Assembly (NCBI GenBank): GCA_036732755.1
Contig: DAINBU010000012.1
Location: forward strand, 1 to 63,884
Source of the DNA: DASRRB01 sp036732755
Lineage (GTDB): Bacteria > Planctomycetota > B15-G4 > SIAN01
Direction of reading: 5' to 3'
Length of the DNA stretch: 63,884 nt
The position numbers and the translations under genes were made by a program. The notes under the pieces were generated by a model that made no database searches, was not told where the DNA came from, and worked only from the letters and a program-made list of their open reading frames with translations. This document shows, in pieces, positions 43,045-52,492 of this stretch (positions within the stretch are counted from its first letter, which is position 1; every line of letters begins with the position of its first letter).

Positions 43045-43527
43045 TCAGGCGTGCAGCTTGCCGAACAGGTCGTCCGTCGCGGCCTGGTCGAGCTCGAACA
43101 GGTCGACGATCTCGTACGACGCGCCGACGAGCGTCGCGAACGCGCCCGTGACCGCGAACGAGACGCGGATCGACTTGTAGGTGCCCGCCTTCACGCGGTC
43201 GAGCGGGATGCACCCGCGGACGATCCCGTTCTCGAGCGCGGCCGCGTCCTGGAGCTTGGCGGCCGTGAACTTGAGGTCCGTCGTGCCGTCCTTCTCCTTG
43301 AGCGCCTCCCAGGTCGTCCCGTCGGAGCGCTTGAGGCCTTGGATCGTGCACGCGTTCGTGCCGCCCGTCGCGATCGCACCGCCGACGAGCGTCAGCACGA
43401 GCTGCCGCCCGAGCGTCCACGGTTCCTTGATCTCGGACCCGTTGACGGTCGTGTTGGAGATCGATTGCGTCGGCAGGGCGATCCCGGCCTTCGCGTGTTG
43501 ATAGAAGCGATTCTCTCGGAGTCCCAT
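43045..43527 (-). CDS. Capsid-associated (decoration-type) protein, 160 aa
   Basis: ATG 43527, MGLRENRFYQHAKAGIALPT. Beta-rich with LGRQLVLTLVGGAIATGGTN and VKAGTYKSIRVSFAVTG. Its place directly behind the major capsid gene and in front of a strong stem-loop fits an abundant virion protein such as a decoration or head protein. No family match is claimed. Confidence 0.6.
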   Translation of the reverse strand: MGLRENRFYQHAKAGIALPTQSISNTTVNGSEIKEPWTLGRQLVLTLVGGAIATGGTNACTIQGLKRSDGTTWEALKEKDGTTDLKFTAAKLQDAAALENGIVRGCIPLDRVKAGTYKSIRVSFAVTGAFATLVGASYEIVDLFELDQAATDDLFGKLHA

Positions 43528-43588
43528 CGTCAGGTTCCTCGGTTCGTTTTCTCGTTCGGTTCGGTGGTGGTGGCCCGGGACTCCCGGA

Positions 43589-45061
43589 TCAGGTGATGAT
43601 CTGCGCGTCGGGCACGAGGACCAGCGTCCGCGGCTGACGGTTGGTGACGTCCCCGAGCAGGCGGAGCTTCATGTTCACGACGTCCGTCGAGAACCCGGCG
43701 CCCTTGCCCTCGTCGTCGCTGATCTCGACGCCGGCCCAGCGGCCGAACACGACGTCCGAGAAGTTGCCGAGGAAGACGTCCGTGAAGCGGTCGCCCGTCG
43801 GCGAGGTGAGCGTCGTCGGCGCACCGACCGAAAGGCCGGGCAGGCCCTTCTTGATCTGCGTCGACTTGTCGAACGCGCCGATGATGTCGGCGAGCCGCGA
43901 GTCGGGGATCATCGGGGCGCCGAGCAGGTAGGGGATGTTCCCGCCGCCGGCCGTGATCTGGCCGGAGAACTGCTCGGCCTTGAGCTGCTTGAGGCGCTTG
44001 AAGTAGCGCGGCGCGGACACGATCGCGAAGGACTCGTCGACCACGACGTCGTCCTCCTCGAGCGCGAGGATCGCGTTGTCGATCCCGTCGTACCCGAACT
44101 CGCCGCCCTGCCAGTCGGCCTGGTAGTTCGTCGTGTTCGCGAGGTTCGTCGTCGACGGGTCGTACGTCTCGAACTTGCCGCTCTGCGCGCTGAAGAGCTT
44201 GATGCCCTTCGTCTTGGCGATCCCGCGCGGAGCGTTGTCGCCGGAGAAGCCGTAGGCGATCGTCCAGTCGAGCTTCTTCGCCGCGGCGCGGACCATGTCC
44301 CGGCGCAGCAGGCCCTCGAAGCCGAACCCGCCGAACTTGCGCATCTCCTCGGTGATCCCGACGAAGACGCCGAGCTTGTGGGGGTTCAGCGTGACGGTGC
44401 CCGTCTTGACGGTGGACGCGGGGTACGGGTCCTCCTCGCCGATCCACGCGGCAACCAGGCCGCCCTCGAACTTGTGGATCTTGACGTTGCCTCCCATGAG
44501 GCCGTCGATCACCGACACGCGCGTCTGCCCCTCGCCCTCGAGCGAGACGAAGACCGAGCGCGTGTAGATCGCGCCGATCACGTCGGGGATCACCTGGTCG
44601 GGGATGAACGACCCCGCCGAGACGTCGTCGCCCATCGTGATGTTCGCCTTGGCGAACGTCTCGCGCTGCTTGGCGCTCGCGGCCTGGATGATCTCGAACT
44701 CCTGCTCCGCACCGACGTTGCCCCACTTCTTGGAGGCGTCGCCGTACTTGCGGCCGAGCATCGCGCGCAGGATCGAGAAGTCCTTGACGTCCTCGATTCC
44801 GCTCACGTAGAGCCCGTTTCTGCTGTTGCGGATCGTGCGCGTGAGGGACTCCTGCCCCGCGTGCAGCTTCTCCATCCGCGTGTGGATGCCCGTGACGTCG
44901 AGGTCCTTCAGCGGCCCGACGAGGTCCTCGAGGCCCTTGAGCCGTTCGACCGTCTTGGCGAACGAGCCGGCCGGACCGAGGTGGTCCTCCATCTGCTTGA
45001 GCAGCTTGACGACGTTCTCTTCGCGCTGCTTCTCTTCCTGTTCCTTCGTCAGCGTGGGCAT
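43589..45061 (-). CDS. Major capsid protein, HK97 fold
   Basis: 490 residues from ATG 45061. The first ~100 residues are a charged coiled coil (EEKQREENVVKLLKQMEDHL), the scaffold/delta domain removed by the protease. The HK97 core follows: SAGSFIPDQVIPDVIGAIYT, PHKLGVFVGITEEMRKFGGF, LDWTIAYGFSGDNAPRGIA and NFSDVVFGRWAGVEI. It forms the icosahedral head. It lies behind the conserved element shared with the tail tube gene. Confidence 0.93.
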   Translation of the reverse strand: MPTLTKEQEEKQREENVVKLLKQMEDHLGPAGSFAKTVERLKGLEDLVGPLKDLDVTGIHTRMEKLHAGQESLTRTIRNSRNGLYVSGIEDVKDFSILRAMLGRKYGDASKKWGNVGAEQEFEIIQAASAKQRETFAKANITMGDDVSAGSFIPDQVIPDVIGAIYTRSVFVSLEGEGQTRVSVIDGLMGGNVKIHKFEGGLVAAWIGEEDPYPASTVKTGTVTLNPHKLGVFVGITEEMRKFGGFGFEGLLRRDMVRAAAKKLDWTIAYGFSGDNAPRGIAKTKGIKLFSAQSGKFETYDPSTTNLANTTNYQADWQGGEFGYDGIDNAILALEEDDVVVDESFAIVSAPRYFKRLKQLKAEQFSGQITAGGGNIPYLLGAPMIPDSRLADIIGAFDKSTQIKKGLPGLSVGAPTTLTSPTGDRFTDVFLGNFSDVVFGRWAGVEISDDEGKGAGFSTDVVNMKLRLLGDVTNRQPRTLVLVPDAQIIT

Positions 45062-45099
45062 CTCTCGCGGCCTCCTTGAGCCGTTTCTTTCCGTGTCGC

Positions 45100-45156
45100 A
45101 GCCGGCCCGACCAAGAGCGGCTGATGAATTCGTTCGCGCGTCAGCCGGAGCCTATC
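45100..45156 (-). promoter_or_regulatory. Conserved element upstream of the major capsid gene
   Basis: Plus-strand sequence AGCCGGCCCGACCAAGAGCG, then GCTGATGAATTCGTTCG and GGAGCCTATC. It is related to 40667-40707 upstream of the tail tube gene. AGCCG and CGGCT can pair around CCCGACCAAGAG. The 3' part overlaps the end of the protease gene. It is a candidate late promoter or mRNA processing site for the most abundant structural genes. Confidence 0.5.
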
Positions 45157-46430
45157 ACCTCGGCCTTGATGTCTCTCTCCCGCAGGATCTGCAGGAAGGA
45201 TTTCGGAACGTCGCGCTCGGTGACCGCGCGCTCGTTGATCGCGTCGAGGACCCCGGCATCCGCCAGCGTCGCGTCGATCGGGCCCGCCTCGACGAGCGTT
45301 CGGACGTCGTCGAGCATCGCGGCCAGGCCGACCATGCCGTCGGTGATCGGGTCGAGCTTCGCGGCGATCGCGTCCAGCTTCGCCTCGACGCGCGCTAGGC
45401 GGTCGTCGTCCGCGACCTTCTCCTCGGCCGGCGGGACGTATCCGCGCAGCGACCCCTGGTCGAACTCCTCGAACGGAGCCTCGACCTCGCGGTGCGCGCG
45501 GAACTTGCTCTTCGGGAACAGCAGTCGGGCCATCGCCACGAGCTCGCGGTCCTCGGCCTTCCATCCCGCGTCGTCCCGGGAGCGTCGGCGGGCGGATCGC
45601 TCCAGCTCGCGCGCGACCTCGAGGTCGATCGGCTGGAGCTCGCCGCGGGCCTTCGCGGACGAGAGCAGCGAGTGCGCCCCGGGATTCGCCCCAAGCGTGC
45701 AAGGCGAGAACTCGAGCAGGTGGTTCTGCTCCAGGATCACGCCCCAGCGCCCAAGCCCGAGCGTCGCGCGCTCGGCCTCGTCGCGGATGTCGATCACCCG
45801 GTCGGAGACGAGGCCGACCGAGCCCGCGCGAAGGAACCCGGCCTTGACCAGCCGGAAGACCTTGTCGGCGAACTCGTATTGATCCTTGGTCGCGAAGAGC
45901 CCGAGCATCCAGAGCGCGGGCCCGACGTAGTCGGCGCCGCGGCGCTGCAGGACGTTCCAGTCGATGCCGTTCGCGACGGGCAGGCCGCCCCAGTCGTGCG
46001 CGATCGGCCAGACCGGGTTCAGCTCGAACAGGTCGAAGATCCAGCTCTGCCGGACGATGTCGCCCTGCGAGTCGACGCGCTCGTCGGAGCACCAGTACGG
46101 AACGACGCGGCCCTCGTAGCCGGCCTCCCACTTGAGCCCGCGGCGCTTCGCCAGGTCGGGATACGTCGCGCTCTCGGGCGACGGAGCGCCGTCGCCGAGC
46201 AGGCCGCTCGCGTCGCTCTTGGCCGTCGCCTTGTAGACGCGCGCGTTCGCGTCGGCGTCCCCCTTCGCGACCCATCCGGCGTTCATGTTCTTGCGCGCGG
46301 CCGCGCGCTCCCCGTCGCGCTCGACGAGGAGCTGTCCGATCTGCTCGGGGTCCTCGAGCACGACCGCCGACTTGAGGCCGGCGATCAGCGCGTCGAGCGG
46401 GCTCGGGACGGGTTCGGTTTTCGTCGGCAC
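45141..46430 (-). CDS. HK97-type prohead serine protease
   Basis: 429 residues from GTG 46430. The S78 family signatures are present: WPIAHDWGG with His145, VKAGFLRAGSVGLVSD with Ser204, and LEFSPCTLGANPGAHSL near residue 241. The protein is longer than typical proteases, with an N-terminal extension of ~90 residues and a C-terminal coiled tail (VADDDRLARVEAKLDAIAAK) that may act as scaffold. It would cut the capsid N terminus during head maturation. Confidence 0.88.
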   Translation of the reverse strand: MPTKTEPVPSPLDALIAGLKSAVVLEDPEQIGQLLVERDGERAAARKNMNAGWVAKGDADANARVYKATAKSDASGLLGDGAPSPESATYPDLAKRRGLKWEAGYEGRVVPYWCSDERVDSQGDIVRQSWIFDLFELNPVWPIAHDWGGLPVANGIDWNVLQRRGADYVGPALWMLGLFATKDQYEFADKVFRLVKAGFLRAGSVGLVSDRVIDIRDEAERATLGLGRWGVILEQNHLLEFSPCTLGANPGAHSLLSSAKARGELQPIDLEVARELERSARRRSRDDAGWKAEDRELVAMARLLFPKSKFRAHREVEAPFEEFDQGSLRGYVPPAEEKVADDDRLARVEAKLDAIAAKLDPITDGMVGLAAMLDDVRTLVEAGPIDATLADAGVLDAINERAVTERDVPKSFLQILRERDIKAEVIGSG

Positions 46431-46446
46431 CGCGCTGATACCTACT

Positions 46447-48792
46447 TCACGCGGGCACCGCGACGCAACGGCAGTTGATGATCTCGTCGACGGGCGCCTC
46501 GACGTCGCCGGGGTGCCGAAGCCGCCCGTCCGATCGCCCGACGTCCCCGAGGTAGTCGTGGTCGATCGGCAGCGCGCCCTTGCCGCCGAAGACCTGGTGA
46601 TCGGGGCGGACGATCTCGTCGCCGGCCGTGGTCCACTCCTGGTCCTCGACGCCGTGGGCCCGGAACATCTGGTCGCGGACCCCGTTGAAGAGCCCGGAGA
46701 CCTCGGTCCGCGCCCACGTGAGCGTCTTGGCCGCGGACTGCGAGACGTCGAAGACGTGCCCGATCCGCGCGCGGAGCTGGGAGATCGTGTCGCCGGCCGA
46801 GACGCCCTGGGAGAGCGAGGCTCGCACGCGCCCGAGCAGCGTCTTGGCGCTCTCCGAGACGATCTTCCGCTCGCGCAGGTCGAAGTAGGAGAGGATCGCC
46901 GAGTCGTCGATCGAGAAGACCGGGACCCCGAGGTCCTCGACCGTGAAGTCCCAGGCCGCCTCGAGCACGCCCGCGTAGGTCGGCCGGATCAGCGACTTCA
47001 GCGTCGACTCGAGCTCGGCGAGCTCCGGCAGCACCGCAGTCAGGTCGATCGACTTCTCGCGCGCCTTGCCCGCCCCGGCCGTCGCTTCGTCGAAGCTCTC
47101 GAGGACGTCCTTCCGATGCCCGGCCACCCACCCGCGGTAGGCCGTCCGGGCCGGTCGCTCAAGTTTTGTCTCAATCGCGAGAAAATGGCGCCATCTTTTT
47201 CCGGCGGACCGGGTCCGCGCCCCGTCGCTTCGCCGAACCGCGGGCGCGCCCTTGGCCGGGCCCGGTTCGGCGGCGGGCTCCTCCGAGGCGGGCTGCCCGC
47301 CGGCGGGCGCGGGCGACGGCTCGCCCATGCCCTGGAACGCCTCGTCCACGGCCAGGCGGACGGGGACCATGAGCTGGGGCACCAGCGCGTCCTCGTCGCC
47401 GGGGAACTCGGCGACCGGGAGGTCGACGACCTCGAGCGCCTGCTTCGGGGACATGTGGATCCCGGCCGCGGTGAGCTTCGTGACGATGTCCGCCTTGTCC
47501 GAGACGCCCGCGCGCATCGCCTCGATCCCGCGGATGTCGAACATGAAGAAGACGTCGTCGGTCTCCGGAAACAGGAGCGTCGAGTCGATCTCCGCCTCGA
47601 TCATTCGGAAGTCGGGGAGGATCGTCTTGTCCCAGAAGCTCTTGTCCTGCGAGAGCGCGGTCGCGTAGTTCGTGAACTGCGTCAGCCCGAGCAGCGACGG
47701 CGGCGTGCCGAGCACCGCTAGGATCTCCTCGCGGTCCCACTTGCGCTGCTCGAGGAACTCCATGTCCTGCGGCGAGAGCGCGATGTTCTGCCACTCGAAT
47801 CCGCTGTGCAGGATCCCGACGCGCTCGGCGTTCTCGACGCCTTTGTGCATCTGCTCCCACGACTCGCGGAAGTCCTGCTGCTCCTTCGGCGTCAGCGCCC
47901 CTTCGAACTTCAGCGTCCCCTTCGGGATCGCGCGGTTGCGCAGGAGGTTCGACGTGTAGGCGCTCGTCGCGAGGTCGATCTCGATCCCCTGCGCGACGGC
48001 GGAGAGGCGGGACATCCCGCGCAGCGGGTTCGACGGGTTCGGCAGCTTGAACTGCACGACCTGGTCGAGGTCGAGCGGGATCCGGCTGCGCGCGCCGGGC
48101 ATCCAGCGCGGTGGCCGATACCACCAGCCGATCAGCGGCCCGCTCGTTCCGTCGCGCAGTCGCTCCTCGAACAGGTCCGGCGACATCGGCCAGAGCTGCG
48201 TCGGCATCTCGCCGAGCGCCGTCGCCACGGGGTTGCCCTCGTCGTCGCCTTTGACCCAAAAGCACTCCCCGCGCACGCGCAGGAAGAGCAGCGTGACCTG
48301 CATGAGCTGGTCGCCGTTCTGCATCGGGTTCGGCCGGATCAGCAGGTCCATGAGCGGGTGCTCGAGATCCGGCTCCGCGTCCGCGTCCTTCATCGACAGG
48401 CGCTTCGTCAGCGGCACACGCAGGTGGCGCTGGATCGCGCGGCGGCGACTCCCCGCCTTCGCCCCGGTCCACTTGCGGCCGGCCGCGAGCGCCTTGGATC
48501 TGCGCCGCTCGACCGTCTTGGTCGTCTCGCGCATGACGACGCCCGGCGCCTGCGCGGCCGTCGTCGAAACGATCAGCGCGGACGCGAGCACCCATGCGTG
48601 GTTCGAGAGCGGATCCTCGGCGCGGACGATCGCGGGCTGCCGCGAGTTCGCGAGCGCCTGGATGTAGGAGACGACCGAGTTGTTGAAGAGCTTCCGGCTC
48701 GCGCCGTCGGCGGGCGCGTCGCGCAGGTCCGCGATCGCGAGCGCGTCGCGCAGCGGTAGGCCGTTCGGGCCAAGGATCGAGGCGCCGGGCAT
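46447..48792 (-). CDS. Portal protein fused to a MuF-like domain
   Basis: 781 residues from ATG 48792. Residues 1 to ~470 are an HK97-type portal (VSYIQALANSRQ, DLEHPLMDLLIRPNPMQNG, NPSNPLRGMSRLSAVAQGIE, LGTPPSLLGLTQFTNYATAL). A Pro/Ala linker at ~485-530 joins a C-terminal SPP1 gp7/MuF domain (LTWARTEVSGLFNGVRDQ, EWTTAGDEIVRPDHQVFG, VDEIINCRCVAVPA). Portal and MuF are often separate; the fusion delivers the minor head protein together with the portal ring. Confidence 0.9.
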   Translation of the reverse strand: MPGASILGPNGLPLRDALAIADLRDAPADGASRKLFNNSVVSYIQALANSRQPAIVRAEDPLSNHAWVLASALIVSTTAAQAPGVVMRETTKTVERRRSKALAAGRKWTGAKAGSRRRAIQRHLRVPLTKRLSMKDADAEPDLEHPLMDLLIRPNPMQNGDQLMQVTLLFLRVRGECFWVKGDDEGNPVATALGEMPTQLWPMSPDLFEERLRDGTSGPLIGWWYRPPRWMPGARSRIPLDLDQVVQFKLPNPSNPLRGMSRLSAVAQGIEIDLATSAYTSNLLRNRAIPKGTLKFEGALTPKEQQDFRESWEQMHKGVENAERVGILHSGFEWQNIALSPQDMEFLEQRKWDREEILAVLGTPPSLLGLTQFTNYATALSQDKSFWDKTILPDFRMIEAEIDSTLLFPETDDVFFMFDIRGIEAMRAGVSDKADIVTKLTAAGIHMSPKQALEVVDLPVAEFPGDEDALVPQLMVPVRLAVDEAFQGMGEPSPAPAGGQPASEEPAAEPGPAKGAPAVRRSDGARTRSAGKRWRHFLAIETKLERPARTAYRGWVAGHRKDVLESFDEATAGAGKAREKSIDLTAVLPELAELESTLKSLIRPTYAGVLEAAWDFTVEDLGVPVFSIDDSAILSYFDLRERKIVSESAKTLLGRVRASLSQGVSAGDTISQLRARIGHVFDVSQSAAKTLTWARTEVSGLFNGVRDQMFRAHGVEDQEWTTAGDEIVRPDHQVFGGKGALPIDHDYLGDVGRSDGRLRHPGDVEAPVDEIINCRCVAVPA

Positions 48793-48798
48793 CGGCGG

Positions 48799-49167
48799 TC
48801 AGACCTTCGAGGGGATAACGCCCTTGGGGAGACGCGCGTAGGCCGCGGCCGGATCGACACGCTTGGGGGCCGGCTCGTCGACGTCCGTCCCGAACACCGA
48901 GCTCCAGAAGAGGTCCGGCCCGTAGAAGGACTCCATCGCGTCGATCAGCGCGATCGTTCGCACGGCGCGCTGCACCGCTTCGACGTCGACCTCGAGCTCG
49001 TACGCGATGTGGGGCTCCGCGCCCGCCCATTCGAAGAACGATCGTTGCCCGACCCAGTCGAAGAACGGCAGGTCCTCGTCGGGGCTCTCGTCCGCGGCCG
49101 TCGCGGGCACCGGCGCGACGATCTCGGGCTCGGGGTCCGCGTCACGCGGCGTCAGCTTCCTCGGCAT
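48799..49167 (-). CDS. Hypothetical protein, 122 aa, between terminase and portal
   Basis: ATG 49167, MPRKLTPRDADPEPEIVAPV. An acidic disordered N terminus, then a helical core (VEAVQRAVRTIALIDAMESF) and a Pro-rich tail. Its stop is 6 bp before the portal start. Small genes here often encode head-completion or packaging accessory proteins; no family recognised. Confidence 0.65.
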   Translation of the reverse strand: MPRKLTPRDADPEPEIVAPVPATAADESPDEDLPFFDWVGQRSFFEWAGAEPHIAYELEVDVEAVQRAVRTIALIDAMESFYGPDLFWSSVFGTDVDEPAPKRVDPAAAYARLPKGVIPSKV

Positions 49168-49225
49168 CGGTCAGTTCCTCCGCCGGCCGATCCTAGCCGC
49201 CCGGAGGAGCTAGAACAGGGCCGAC

Positions 49226-52200
49226 TCAGAGCGACCCCTCGAGGACCATGATCCCGGGCTTGACCACGCGGTGCTTCCGCATCTGCCACGCGATCGCCCA
49301 CTTGAAGACCGTGTCGTCGTGCGCGCCCGAGTCGGCCTCGAACTTCCCGCTCGGCTGCAGGCGGAACGACAGCGCTTCCGAGAGCAGGTCCGCGTCGCGC
49401 ACCTTCATCGACCCGTCCTCGATCGCTGCCGCGAGCTGCTGGAGCATGATCGGCCGCGACTCGCCATCGGTTGACCAGCCGGGGCGCCCGTGCCGCGTCC
49501 ACGCCATGCCGTCCGCGCCACGTTCCATCTGGTCCGTCCCGCGCTTGAAATAGTAGAGCGACCCGCCGTGGAAGTGCGGGCGGTCGAGCCCGAGCTCGAG
49601 CACCTTCTGCAGCACGGCGTGGCCGTGGTTCTGCCGCTCGATCCCGACGAGCGCGTCGTTGTATCGGCGCGAGACCCGGACGCAGTGGGCCGCGAGCGTC
49701 GGCGGATTGAAGATCCCGTGCGCCGTCGCGACCTGCGCGCCGGTGTCGCGGCGCAGCACGCCGAGGCCGCACGGGTCGCAGCCCGGGATCCCCTCCGACG
49801 TGTCGCAGCCGATCACGTACTCGACGCCTTTCTCGGGCGCCTCCCACTCGACCTCGTATCCGCCGGGGACGTGCTTTCGCTCGTACGTGCGCAGCGCGCG
49901 CGCTAGCGCCATCACCTTGTCGACGTCGAAGTAGCAGGTGCCGCTAGTAAGGAAACAGTTGTGGACGAGAATCCCCGAGCCTCCGAAAACGGGTTGGCCG
50001 TCCATCTGGAGGTCGTAGACGATCCCCGGTTGCTCGAGGGGCACTACCGACGTCACTCGGTCGATCAAAGCGTGATCGGCCGCACGGCGCCCCCTGGTCG
50101 CCAGCTCGATCCGCTGCCTCGAACGCTTGCGCGCGGATCGGAACCCGACTTCCCGCATGAACTTCAGCGCGTCCCGCGAATTGAGGTACAGCTCCGACCC
50201 GAAGTACGTCTTGTTTCTGGCGATCTTCTTCACGCGCCGATGGAACGCGTGAATCCCCAGTCCCAGCAACAGCAGTTGAACGTCCCGCGCGAAGGTGGCG
50301 TCCTTGCTGAACCACCTGACACTTCCGCCCGTTGGCGAGACCCAGCCATCGGCCTCAAAGAGAGCCGACAGGAATGCGACCACGTGCGTCCTCGGGCTCC
50401 GAAAGATGCACTCGGGAACGCAGACGAACCGCTTTCGTCCCCGCGTCTTTCTGTCCTGGAGTAGGCCGAGCTGATCGAAGACCTCGGCCGCGCGCCGACG
50501 ACGCGCGCGAACGACCGAAGCCCCGCGCCGATAGGTCACGGTCGACTTCTCGAAGAAGCGACGGAGGATACCCGCGACCTCCTCGACGACGTCCTGGTCC
50601 TTGCGGCAGCAGCACACGTCGATCGTGTCGCCGTCGAACGACCCGTCGCCCATGAAGTAGCCGAGGAAGGTCGCGAAAGGCATGTCGATCGTCAGTTCGC
50701 AGCGCACCCCTGCGAACGATGTCCATCGCTGGACGTGCTCTGCCTCTGCGAACTTCGGAGGACTGAGCTTGACGTGGTCTCCAATTGATTCGTCTGCTCG
50801 CGCAAAACCTCCGAGCGATCGAGCGAGCCTGTGGTCCGGAGTGCATCGAAGCTCGAACCCCATCTCCGTCGTCACGCGCACGAGCTCGCGCTGGCCCACC
50901 TCCGCGACCGCCACGACGCGCCCAGTGGAAAGCACATCGCCTGAAACAACCTCGCGAATCGGGATGATCCCGCGCGCCGTCCCGACGCGCTCTCCGCCGT
51001 CCAGGCAGCTCTCGTCGTCCTCGGGGTATTCTTGTTTAAAGAGTCGGCGTAGCTCGCCCTTCGTCGCGCGGCGCCACGCGATCTGTGCCGTCGTCAGGCC
51101 GTGCTGCGCGACCAGGTCCTGCTCCTCGGCGTCGAGCGTGGCTTGGATCTCCTCCGGCTCGTACGTCCCCGGCGCCGCGACGTTCAGCGGGTCGTCGAAC
51201 CAGCGAAGGAAGATCGGCCACCACGGAACGACGCCGCGTTTCGCGTCCTGGAACAGGTGGTAGAACCACTCGCGCCCGTTCGGCGTGCCCTCGAGCGACA
51301 CCTCGCCGTTCGACGCCGCGCGCGTGATCGCAGCCATCACCGAGTCCATCTCCTCGGCGTTGCGCTGGCCCGGGCACCAGTACGGGACCTCGGATCCGTG
51401 CACGCGCTGATAGGTTTCGCCGCGCGCCGTCGCGGAGCCGCTCGCCGTGCCGACGCTGAAGTAGGACCCGTTCGCGAAGCGCATCCGCGACTCGGAGCCG
51501 GCGCCGATCAGCGGCGGCGCGTCCGGGTCGCGGTCGTGGAAGAGCTTCACCGTCGGGAAGATGTTGCGCGCCTTGCGATCGGTGTCCGCGAGCGACAGCA
51601 CCCACGAGTTCGGGCGATCCGCGGCGACGAGGTAGCTCTCTATTTGCTCGATCGACGTGATCCCGCCGCGCCTGTACTTGGGGACGATGAATCGCGTGAA
51701 CCCGCGCGCGCGCCCGAGGCGCTTCATCGCGACGTAGCGGCGCTGCATCGGGAGCAGCTCGGCGGGAACGATCGGCGGAGCGCCCGACGCCTCCCACGAG
51801 GCGCCGCCCGCGAGCGCAGCCGAGGCCCGCTGCCCGGCCGAGAGCAGCCGCGCGGGCTTGTCTGTCCGGATCCACAGGCGCCGCCGTGCCGCGGACACGA
51901 GGGCGAGGGGCGGCGGCTCGGCCCCCTCCAGCTCCATCAGCCGCCGGTTGCGCCGGTCCTCGAGGTCGCCGACCTTCTCGGCCTGGTCGGGGAAGGCGCC
52001 CACGGCCGCCCGCCAGGGGATGCGGACGACGTCGTAGCCGTCCTCGCCGTTGGCCGCGTGGGCGAACCAGTGGCCCCGGGTCGGCGCCTGGCCCGCCAGG
52101 ACGACCAAGCCGGCGTCCGCGGCCCCGGCGCGCACGGCGGGGTTCTCCCCTAGGCCGTTGCACCCGTGGGCGAACAGCCCGGCCAGCGAGTCCGCGGCCA

Positions 52201-52492
52201 GGTCGTCGAGGTCCTCGGGCGACTCTGCCAACCACAGGACGCAGCCGCCGGCCCTGACTACCCTAACGCGCCCCGAACGGCCGCCCCGGGCGCGCGGCAG
52301 CCAGCGCCTGGCCAGCGCGACGGCGCGATCGCGCCCCGGGCCAACCAGGACGACGTCGCCGCGCCTGGCGAGCGCCAGGGCCAGCAGCGAGGCCTGCGCG
52401 CGGACGTCGAGCGCGGCGTGCACGACCGCGACGCGGCCCGACGCGCGGGCGATCGCCTTCCAGGGCGCGGGGATGGAGATCTTGGTGGTCAA
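49226..52492 (-). CDS. terL: Terminase large subunit with extra N-terminal domain and intein
   Basis: 1088 residues from TTG 52492, which overlaps the HNH stop (TTGA); 738 residues remain after intein removal. Residues ~245-490 hold the packaging ATPase: IVPKYRRGGITSIEQIESYL (Walker A-like), YQRVHGSEVPYWCPGQRN (Walker B region) and SLEGTPNGREWFYHLFQDAK (motif III). The nuclease domain after the intein has IGCDTSEG, GIERQNHG and AHDDTVFKWAIAW, the RNase H-type acids. The first ~190 residues look like a second, decayed terminase ATPase domain (ARRGDVVLVGPGRDRAVALA, LVVLAGQAPTRGHWFAHAAN). It would cut concatemers and pump DNA into the head. Confidence 0.9.
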   Translation of the reverse strand: MTTKISIPAPWKAIARASGRVAVVHAALDVRAQASLLALALARRGDVVLVGPGRDRAVALARRWLPRARGGRSGRVRVVRAGGCVLWLAESPEDLDDLAADSLAGLFAHGCNGLGENPAVRAGAADAGLVVLAGQAPTRGHWFAHAANGEDGYDVVRIPWRAAVGAFPDQAEKVGDLEDRRNRRLMELEGAEPPPLALVSAARRRLWIRTDKPARLLSAGQRASAALAGGASWEASGAPPIVPAELLPMQRRYVAMKRLGRARGFTRFIVPKYRRGGITSIEQIESYLVAADRPNSWVLSLADTDRKARNIFPTVKLFHDRDPDAPPLIGAGSESRMRFANGSYFSVGTASGSATARGETYQRVHGSEVPYWCPGQRNAEEMDSVMAAITRAASNGEVSLEGTPNGREWFYHLFQDAKRGVVPWWPIFLRWFDDPLNVAAPGTYEPEEIQATLDAEEQDLVAQHGLTTAQIAWRRATKGELRRLFKQEYPEDDESCLDGGERVGTARGIIPIREVVSGDVLSTGRVVAVAEVGQRELVRVTTEMGFELRCTPDHRLARSLGGFARADESIGDHVKLSPPKFAEAEHVQRWTSFAGVRCELTIDMPFATFLGYFMGDGSFDGDTIDVCCCRKDQDVVEEVAGILRRFFEKSTVTYRRGASVVRARRRRAAEVFDQLGLLQDRKTRGRKRFVCVPECIFRSPRTHVVAFLSALFEADGWVSPTGGSVRWFSKDATFARDVQLLLLGLGIHAFHRRVKKIARNKTYFGSELYLNSRDALKFMREVGFRSARKRSRQRIELATRGRRAADHALIDRVTSVVPLEQPGIVYDLQMDGQPVFGGSGILVHNCFLTSGTCYFDVDKVMALARALRTYERKHVPGGYEVEWEAPEKGVEYVIGCDTSEGIPGCDPCGLGVLRRDTGAQVATAHGIFNPPTLAAHCVRVSRRYNDALVGIERQNHGHAVLQKVLELGLDRPHFHGGSLYYFKRGTDQMERGADGMAWTRHGRPGWSTDGESRPIMLQQLAAAIEDGSMKVRDADLLSEALSFRLQPSGKFEADSGAHDDTVFKWAIAWQMRKHRVVKPGIMVLEGSL
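49958..51007 (-). mobile_element. LAGLIDADG intein in terminase, 350 aa
   Basis: Begins CLDGGERVGTARGIIPIREV (block A, C1), block B is LRCTPDHRLARS, and the two LAGLIDADG helices are FATFLGYFMGDGSFDGD and VVAFLSALFEADGWVS. The end is GIVYDLQMDGQPVFGGSGIL then VHN, followed by C+1 of the extein (CFLTSG). All splice residues and both acidic catalytic positions are present, so it should splice and may home. The insertion point, YPEDDES / CFLTSG, is the conserved linker between the ATPase and nuclease domains. Confidence 0.95.
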
